From Emticicia sp. CRIBPO (GTDB lineage: Bacteria; Bacteroidota; Bacteroidia; Cytophagales; Spirosomataceae), in the NCBI RefSeq assembly GCF_009905725.1, contig NZ_JAAAKV010000007.1:124001-188000 (forward strand): a stretch of 64,000 nucleotides of DNA, given 5' to 3'. The notes below the pieces were generated by a model. It saw nothing but the letters and a program-made list of their open reading frames with translations. It searched no databases and was not told where the DNA came from. Position numbers and translations under genes: made by a program. This document shows, in pieces, positions 58,317 to 64,000 of the stretch (position 1 is the first letter of the stretch; each line of letters starts with the position of its first letter).

Positions 58317-59764
58317 CCTCCAAAAGCCAGAAACAGCTCTTCTTTGTCGTCAAAGTGATGTTTCACTCCTTTGATATCCTGGTAGGTTTCATGGCCTTTT
58401 CCGGCCACTAAAACGATGTCTTCAGGATGAGCCATTTTTACAGCTTTCAGAATGGCCTCTCTCCTGTCTGTGATGGTTTCCACCTTTCTTTTTTGGGTAA
58501 TGAGTACGCCGGCCTGCATATCTGCCAGGATGTCTTCGGGCTCTTCGTTACGCGGATTGTCGGAAGTCAGGATAACATAGTCACTGATTTCACAGGCTAT
58601 TTTAGCCATTAAAGGCCGTTTGCCTTTGTCCCTGTTTCCTCCACAGCCTACTACGGTGATGATTTTCTGATTTCCTTCACGCAGATCAGCGATGGTTTCC
58701 AGCACATTTTGCAGGGCATCGGGGGTATGGGCATAATCAACGATCCCGACTATTTTTTCCGGGGATATGATCTGCTCAAATCGTCCCGGAGGCGGCTTAA
58801 TATCCGACAGCTGGGTCAGGACCTCTTCTTCGTTCTCTCCCAGCAAAACAGCTGCTCCGAAAACAGCCAGGAGGTTATAAGCATTGAACTTACCGATGAG
58901 TTTGAACCAGACTTCCTGTCCGTTCACTTCCATCTGCAAACCAAAAAGGCCACAGTCCAGTACCTTCCCCTTAAAGGTTCCGATGCTTTTTAATGAATAA
59001 GAATGCTTTTCGGCTTTCGTGTTTTGCAGCATCACTTTGCCGTTGCGATCATCAGCGTTGGTGAGAGCAAAAGCAGTAGCAGGTAACTGGTCAAAAAAGC
59101 CTTTTTTAGCTTTTATATAATTATCAAAAGTCTCGTGAAAATCAAGGTGATCCTGGGTAATGTTGGTGAATATTCCACCCACAAAAGTAAGACCCGCAAT
59201 ACGCTCCATAACGACCGCGTGAGAACTGACCTCCATGAATACAAACACACATCCACCGTCAAGCATCAGTTGAAGCAGCTCATTGATCTTCACAGAATCG
59301 GGCGTGGTGTGTGTCGAGGGAATTACCTCATCTTCTATCTGGTTTTGTACGGTGGAAAGCAATCCGCAACGGTAACCGAGCTTTCTGAATAAACTAAACA
59401 GAATGGTAGCAGTAGAAGTCTTGCCGTTGGTGCCGGTTACGCCCACCAGTTTTAATTTTGAACTGGGGCTGTCGTAAAAATTGCTGGCCGCAAATCCCAT
59501 CGCACGGGCAGCATTTTCTACCTGCACGTAAGTTACCGACTCTTCCAGTATTTCAGGTAAACGCTCACAAAGGATCGCTGCAGCACCCGAACTGACGGCC
59601 TTAGGTATAAAATCATGGCCGTCTACCTGCGTGCCGGGTATGGCTACAAATAGACTTCCGGGGCCTGCTTGCCTGGAGTCAAATACGATAGAGCTTACGG
59701 AAAAGTCCGTTTTCCCTGAAACAGATATTAATGATATTTTATAAAGAACGTCACTTAGTAACAT
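58313..59764 (-). CDS. murE: UDP-N-acetylmuramoyl-L-alanyl-D-glutamate--2,6-diaminopimelate ligase
   Basis: A 483-residue protein. The ATP loop is LVGVTGTNGKTSTATILF, with THTTPDSVKINELL and FTNITQDHLDFH downstream. TSDNPRNEEPEDILADM contains DNPR, the signature for diaminopimelate rather than lysine. It adds meso-diaminopimelate to the peptidoglycan precursor in the cytoplasm. The gene follows the flippase gene by 21 nt; other mur genes are not in the window. Confidence 0.96.
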   Translation of the reverse strand: MLLSDVLYKISLISVSGKTDFSVSSIVFDSRQAGPGSLFVAIPGTQVDGHDFIPKAVSSGAAAILCERLPEILEESVTYVQVENAARAMGFAASNFYDSPSSKLKLVGVTGTNGKTSTATILFSLFRKLGYRCGLLSTVQNQIEDEVIPSTHTTPDSVKINELLQLMLDGGCVFVFMEVSSHAVVMERIAGLTFVGGIFTNITQDHLDFHETFDNYIKAKKGFFDQLPATAFALTNADDRNGKVMLQNTKAEKHSYSLKSIGTFKGKVLDCGLFGLQMEVNGQEVWFKLIGKFNAYNLLAVFGAAVLLGENEEEVLTQLSDIKPPPGRFEQIISPEKIVGIVDYAHTPDALQNVLETIADLREGNQKIITVVGCGGNRDKGKRPLMAKIACEISDYVILTSDNPRNEEPEDILADMQAGVLITQKRKVETITDRREAILKAVKMAHPEDIVLVAGKGHETYQDIKGVKHHFDDKEELFLAFGG

Positions 59765-59785
59765 AACATTGATTTTTGGGGATTC

Positions 59786-61315
59786 TTAACCGAATAAGTC
59801 TTTGTCATACAAAATTTCCTCCTGAGGGGGTTCAGGTTTCATCCTGACTTCCACCCAGTAGATGATGGCCATGAAAAGCAGGACCACGATCATGTGAAAA
59901 GGAACAGACAGATAATAGCTGGTGATATTGATTTGTGTATTGGCCAGAATGATTAATCCTGCCCCGATCAGGTAGGCAATGATCTTTCCGGTTTCGTAAG
60001 GCACAGGGAAATACTGCTGTCCGTAATAATAGCAAAGCCAGACCATCACAAAAGAGGACAAAGCAAAGGTAATGGCACACCCCATATACCCTATAAAAGG
60101 AATGAGGGCAATATTAAGGGCAACCGTAATGACCAAACCGATCACCGTTATCCTGGTACCGAATTTTGTATTGTCTGTCAGTTTGTACCAAATGGAGATG
60201 TTGCCGTACACTCCTATAAAAAGATTGCCGAGCAATAATAATGAAACCACGGGGAGGCCTGATCTGAAAGTCGGTCCGATCAGTAGACCGATCCAATCCA
60301 GGTTTAAGCTGACGCCTATCCATAAAACGATACAGGCGATGGTAAACCATTTGGTGGTCATAGCAATCATTTCCGGTGAGTTTTTATCTCCCATTTTAGA
60401 AAAGAAAAACGGATCTGCAGCGTAGCGGTAAGCCTGCACAACCAGCGTCATAAAAATGGAAAGCTTATACACCTGGGCATAAATACTGAATGAATCGTCG
60501 ACACTGAACCCGGGATAAAAACCAGGTGGTAACAAATCTCTGAACATCAGACGGTCAGCTGTCAGGTTAATGGAGCCAGCCAGGCCCATGATCAGTAATG
60601 GGTAGGCATAGGCCAAAACCGGCTTGAGTTTTTCCCAGTCCCAGGTAAATCTGAACCCGACAAATTCTTTCCAAAGCAGCAATAAGGTGACCAGGCTGGC
60701 AATGAAATTGGCCCAGACAATATAGTCAGGCCCGATAGCCGGGTTGTAAAAAAAGGCCGCGAAAGGTTTGAGATCAGGGAAGATCAGACCTTTGAGGATA
60801 TAGTTGCAAAATATCAGGTAGAAGACATTCAGCCCGATGTTAATGAAAATATTGATCAGCTTAATGGCCACGAATTTTTTGGCTTTGTTTTCTGCCCTCA
60901 GCTTCACGAAAGCAATGGCTGTAACGGCATCGACCGCAATAATAATGGCTAACCAGACAATCAGGCGTTCTTTGCCCGGGTAGTTCAGGGCGTTGATAAT
61001 CGGTGTAGCCCCAAGGATAAACAGAGTTGATAAGGAAGTCGATAAGATGATGATAAAGGTAAGTATCTGGTTGTAGTAAGACTGCCGGTGTTCTTTGGCA
61101 GAAGCAAACCTGAAAAACGCCGTTTCCATCCCGAAAGTAAAGATGATATTGAGCGGAATGACAAAGGTATACAACTGGGCATTGTCTGAAAGCAGCCTCG
61201 GCTGCTCAAAAATACGGGTATGGACAATGACGAGCAGCCAGTTTAATAAACGGCCCACAATACTACTCAGGCCGTATAAAACGGTGTCGCCAGCTAATTT
61301 CTTTAAAACGCTCAT
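59786..61315 (-). CDS. Oligosaccharide/lipid-linked sugar flippase (MOP superfamily, Wzx-like)
   Basis: A 509-residue protein with about 14 membrane helices. The N-terminal KLAGDTVLYGLSSIVGRLLNWLLVIVHTRIF, FTFGMETAFFRFAS and the later PLLIMGLAGSINLTADRLMFRDLLPPG are typical of polysaccharide-biosynthesis flippases. It would move an undecaprenyl-linked sugar to the periplasmic side. It lies between the ASPIC/UnbV protein gene (12 nt) and murE (21 nt), so the three are probably one transcript. The link with murE would fit a cell-envelope role. Confidence 0.85.
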   Translation of the reverse strand: MSVLKKLAGDTVLYGLSSIVGRLLNWLLVIVHTRIFEQPRLLSDNAQLYTFVIPLNIIFTFGMETAFFRFASAKEHRQSYYNQILTFIIILSTSLSTLFILGATPIINALNYPGKERLIVWLAIIIAVDAVTAIAFVKLRAENKAKKFVAIKLINIFINIGLNVFYLIFCNYILKGLIFPDLKPFAAFFYNPAIGPDYIVWANFIASLVTLLLLWKEFVGFRFTWDWEKLKPVLAYAYPLLIMGLAGSINLTADRLMFRDLLPPGFYPGFSVDDSFSIYAQVYKLSIFMTLVVQAYRYAADPFFFSKMGDKNSPEMIAMTTKWFTIACIVLWIGVSLNLDWIGLLIGPTFRSGLPVVSLLLLGNLFIGVYGNISIWYKLTDNTKFGTRITVIGLVITVALNIALIPFIGYMGCAITFALSSFVMVWLCYYYGQQYFPVPYETGKIIAYLIGAGLIILANTQINITSYYLSVPFHMIVVLLFMAIIYWVEVRMKPEPPQEEILYDKDLFG

Positions 61316-61327
61316 TTAAAATGTTCT

Positions 61328-64000
61328 CTATAAAACAGGCTGCTTTTCGGCTATAATCATCAGAGGCCCGTTATTTTTTACAAATAAAAAACATTTTCGG
61401 TTAGCAATGTTGATTTTTTTGATTTGTCTTACCTGTCCGTCAATTCTCAGATTTCCAAAATCAGAAGCTTTAAAATTGCCGCTTCCTTTATTGATCAGGA
61501 GTTTTCCGAAATCAGCATCGTATTGTCCCAACTGAATATTGCAGTCGAAGAAATTCCCGGCCATCAGTAAATCCGGAAGTCCGCCCTTGTTTTTATTCAG
61601 CACTTCAGCGGCCAGGTATGGGGTATATTGCATATTATCAGGCAGTTCTTTTAAGGTGAATTTGCCTTTTCCATCATTGATCAAAACGGCATTTGAAAAA
61701 TAATCGGCTTCAAAAACTTCCGAAGCATCTATCTTATCCGCCCCGAAAACCTCTTTCAATGACGCCTTGGCAAAATCCCGGGAAAAGACGTATTTCTTTT
61801 TGACGTACGGCAATTGCTTTTCGACTTCCTTTTTATCTGCAAAAATCACCTCCCGGTTCTGAATATAATACGTGATGATCTGCTCCAGGCGGCCGTTCTC
61901 GTCAAAGTCGTTGACATACATTCTCACAGGTTCGGCATCTGAAGCCTTTAGCCGGCTGTTCAGTCCCAGGTTACCTGCCACAAAATCCACATCCCCGTCA
62001 TTGTCTATATCTGCCGGGAAAACAAAATTCCACCAGCCTTTTTTGTCGGTCAGGTAGCTTTTCTCAAACTTCTGGTTGAAAGAGACAATACCATCCCATT
62101 CCAATGCCACCACTAATTCTGATTTACGGTCATTGTCAATATCAGCCCAGGTTGCTTTTTTTACAAATCCCAGTCCTTTAAGCTGGGGAGCTATCTTTTC
62201 GGTTACATTGATGAAATTTCCTTTACCATCATTCTGGAACAGGTAAGAATCGGGCTTTTTGCCGTAAGCCCACGGCACAGACCTGGCCCCTATGAAAAGA
62301 TCTATGAAACCATCCCCGTTAAAGTCATACGGCTCAACACATGATGCTGTTAAATAAATATCTTTGAACGCCCCTTTCTTCAACGCCAGGTTACCAAGGC
62401 CGTCATTCAGATAAACCCTCGGGCTGAGCCATTCCGATTTACCGTAAAATTCATTGCCCCCGGCACCGATCACCAGGTCAGGATGGGTATCATTATTAAC
62501 ATCAACCCACTTGGCATCCACATCTTCAAAGGTGCTGTCTTTTGCCAGTTCAGGCTGAGCTTTTTCAATGAACTTACCTTGCGGAGTCTGAACGAAAACC
62601 CTGCTTTTCTCCCACTTGGATGAGCCAAAGAAAATATCCTCCAGTCCGTCATGATTGATATCTGCTACCGCCAATGCCGGGCCTTCTGTCGACATCTGGT
62701 TGGGGATCAGTCCTTCACGGTCAAATTCATTAAAGAAATTCTCTTTATGACTGATGTTTAAACCCACCTGCCCTGTAATTTCCTCAAACTGAGGTTCATC
62801 AGCGAGCATCTTCGCTTTGAAACCCTCATAGTCAAACCTCGGCAGGCCCGGAGCATAAGTTATCTTAAGGTTTACTTTAGCACTGTCGTACGATACCTTT
62901 TGGAACGTATTGTCAGGCCAGATCACCAGTATGGAATCAACCTCCGGGTTCTTTCCCAATCCGATAGTCAGAGGAATCTCCGACGACGACTGAAACCCGC
63001 GAACCGGGAATTTTTCAAATGAAAGCGTCTTGCCTTTTTCGAAAACCAGGACTTTAGCACCTATGGCGTTCCTGTTTTTGCTGCTACCTTCCAAGTCAAC
63101 ATGAAGGGCTTTGTTCCCCTTTTTGTGTTGATCAGAAAGGTTCTCATACAAAAAAGCATTTTCGTTGATGTTATTGGTCACAATGTCAAGATCCCCGTCA
63201 TTGTCCAGGTCGGCGTAAATCGCTCCGTTGGAATAAGAATCCCTGTTGCCTTCCACCTGGGTGGTCAGCTCCTCAAACTTCAGAGATTCATTATTGACAA
63301 AAAACTTGTTAGGTATTTTGACCTCGGGAAGCAGGTCAACCAATGATATATCCGATTCATCAAATTTCTTATCCTCAATCTTTTGCTGTATCTCGTCGTT
63401 AGAAACAAAATTGATATAATCCGTGTCATTCATCCGTTTGTTTATTCCATTTGAAATAAACAGGTCTTTGATGCCGTCATTATTAAAATCCATAAACAAC
63501 GATGACCAGGACCAGTCGGTAGCATGGATATTTGAAAACAGACCGATCTCACTAAAGGTGCCGTTTTTGTTATTCAGCTGAAGGTTATTTCTCGCAAACT
63601 GATAGTTATAACCTTGCTGAAGCTTAAATCTGAAATTATAATAAGCGTCTTCCCCTTCCGAACGCTTCAGTATTTCGGGTTGATAGGGCAACATATCCAG
63701 GGAGATAATCTCAGGGAAAATATCGTTGTTTATATCGGCGATGTCCACCCCCATGCTGAACCTGCTGGTGTGTTTGATCCGCTGCTCTATTTCGTCTTTA
63801 AACTTTCCGTTTTTCTGATTGATGTAGAGATAATCATTTTCATGAAAATCGTTACCGACATAAAGGTCCGGATATCCGTCAAAATCAACGTCTCCGGCCA
63901 CTACCCCTAATCCATATCCAAGGGCGGTGCTGTAAATACCCGCTTCTTTTGTGAACTCCACATATTTGCCGTCATCATTTCTGAAAATCCTGTCCCCTGC
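61328..64000 (-). CDS. FG-GAP/VCBS-repeat protein with ASPIC/UnbV domain (partial, N-terminus off the right edge)
   Basis: The frame runs to the right edge, so the start is not in the window; the GTG at 63961 is internal, since the preceding frame reads AGDRIFRNDDGKY. About 890 residues are visible. Repeated FG-GAP/EF-like calcium loops occur (DVDFDGYPDLYVGND, DINNDIFPEI, DFNNDGIKDLFIS, DLDNDGDLDIVTN, DINHDGLEDIFFG, DFNGDGFIDLFIG, DIDNDGDVDFVAG). An ASPIC/UnbV module follows SSKNRNAIGAKVLVFEKG. It is probably an exported beta-propeller protein, often encoded near SusC/SusD-type genes in Bacteroidota. Function unknown. Confidence 0.88.
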   Translation of the reverse strand, partial: AGDRIFRNDDGKYVEFTKEAGIYSTALGYGLGVVAGDVDFDGYPDLYVGNDFHENDYLYINQKNGKFKDEIEQRIKHTSRFSMGVDIADINNDIFPEIISLDMLPYQPEILKRSEGEDAYYNFRFKLQQGYNYQFARNNLQLNNKNGTFSEIGLFSNIHATDWSWSSLFMDFNNDGIKDLFISNGINKRMNDTDYINFVSNDEIQQKIEDKKFDESDISLVDLLPEVKIPNKFFVNNESLKFEELTTQVEGNRDSYSNGAIYADLDNDGDLDIVTNNINENAFLYENLSDQHKKGNKALHVDLEGSSKNRNAIGAKVLVFEKGKTLSFEKFPVRGFQSSSEIPLTIGLGKNPEVDSILVIWPDNTFQKVSYDSAKVNLKITYAPGLPRFDYEGFKAKMLADEPQFEEITGQVGLNISHKENFFNEFDREGLIPNQMSTEGPALAVADINHDGLEDIFFGSSKWEKSRVFVQTPQGKFIEKAQPELAKDSTFEDVDAKWVDVNNDTHPDLVIGAGGNEFYGKSEWLSPRVYLNDGLGNLALKKGAFKDIYLTASCVEPYDFNGDGFIDLFIGARSVPWAYGKKPDSYLFQNDGKGNFINVTEKIAPQLKGLGFVKKATWADIDNDRKSELVVALEWDGIVSFNQKFEKSYLTDKKGWWNFVFPADIDNDGDVDFVAGNLGLNSRLKASDAEPVRMYVNDFDENGRLEQIITYYIQNREVIFADKKEVEKQLPYVKKKYVFSRDFAKASLKEVFGADKIDASEVFEADYFSNAVLINDGKGKFTLKELPDNMQYTPYLAAEVLNKNKGGLPDLLMAGNFFDCNIQLGQYDADFGKLLINKGSGNFKASDFGNLRIDGQVRQIKKINIANRKCFLFVKNNGPLMIIAEKQPVL

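Noticed and set aside
1-64000. CRISPR arrays, rRNA and tRNA genes, insertion sequences, replication origin
   Set aside because: None was recognised by eye on either strand. A covariance-model and profile search would be needed to exclude short or divergent examples.

Overview
The window looks like a chromosomal segment of a free-living Bacteroidota bacterium, most likely of the order Cytophagales. Four things point there: promoters of the Bacteroidota sigma-factor type (TTTG about 19-22 nt upstream of TAnnTTTG) before many genes; a large secreted protein with a gliding-motility/type IX secretion C-terminal domain; GLPGLI, DUF6702, DUF1080 and ASPIC/UnbV families; and a cytochrome b-type succinate dehydrogenase. 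Genus cannot be read from the sequence. I see no rRNA, tRNA, CRISPR array or recognisable insertion sequence.

Layout. 1-7.8 kb: a cut-off GT39-type glycosyltransferase, a membrane PHP phosphoesterase-like protein, a protein-glutaminase-like protein, a PhnZ-like oxygenase next to an alkaline-phosphatase-superfamily protein, a membrane-bound winged-helix regulator divergent from a small secreted protein, and a DUF1080 hydrolase. 7.9-15 kb: esterase-pepA operon, fatty acid hydroxylase/sterol desaturase, pyk, short leuA, SnoaL-like protein. 15.2-18.3 kb: rplM-rpsI and rpsB-tsf with a structured leader. 18.4-25 kb: membrane protein, outer-membrane protein, HtrA, Hsp20, vanadium-haloperoxidase-like lipoprotein and beta-lactamase-like hydrolase. 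25-27.5 kb: mreBCD. 27.8-32.6 kb: MerC-like protein divergent from a beta-oxidation operon (DUF4442, bifunctional FadB-like, thiolase). 32.7-39.5 kb: T9SS cargo protein and sdhCAB. 39.6-42.8 kb: LytTR regulator divergent from a membrane sensor/histidine kinase/response regulator locus. 42.8-47.5 kb: idi and a five-gene oxidative sugar catabolism operon (L-fucose/D-arabinose type). 47.6-50.2 kb: S41 protease, OMP and a MarR regulator. 50.4-55.0 kb: a 4.6-kb A+T-rich islet (XRE regulator, Cys-containing secreted peptide, GLPGLI protein, TonB-receptor-like protein). 55-64 kb: DUF6702, rseP, ypdA, murE, a lipid-linked sugar flippase and a cut-off ASPIC/UnbV FG-GAP protein.

Two observations stand out. 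First, a 29-bp promoter/operator block upstream of the MarR gene (50259-50287) recurs with one mismatch upstream of the beta-oxidation operon 22 kb away (28282-28310). A second copy of the core palindrome lies in the spacer of a second promoter there, so the MarR protein is very probably the repressor of that operon. Second, the 4.6-kb islet is flanked by 27-bp direct repeats. One copy is the 3' end of the DUF6702 gene, the classic signature of site-specific integration into a gene end, but the islet carries no integrase. Its cargo is a candidate undescribed secreted-peptide/outer-membrane receptor module.

All functional calls come from motif reading, without database searches.
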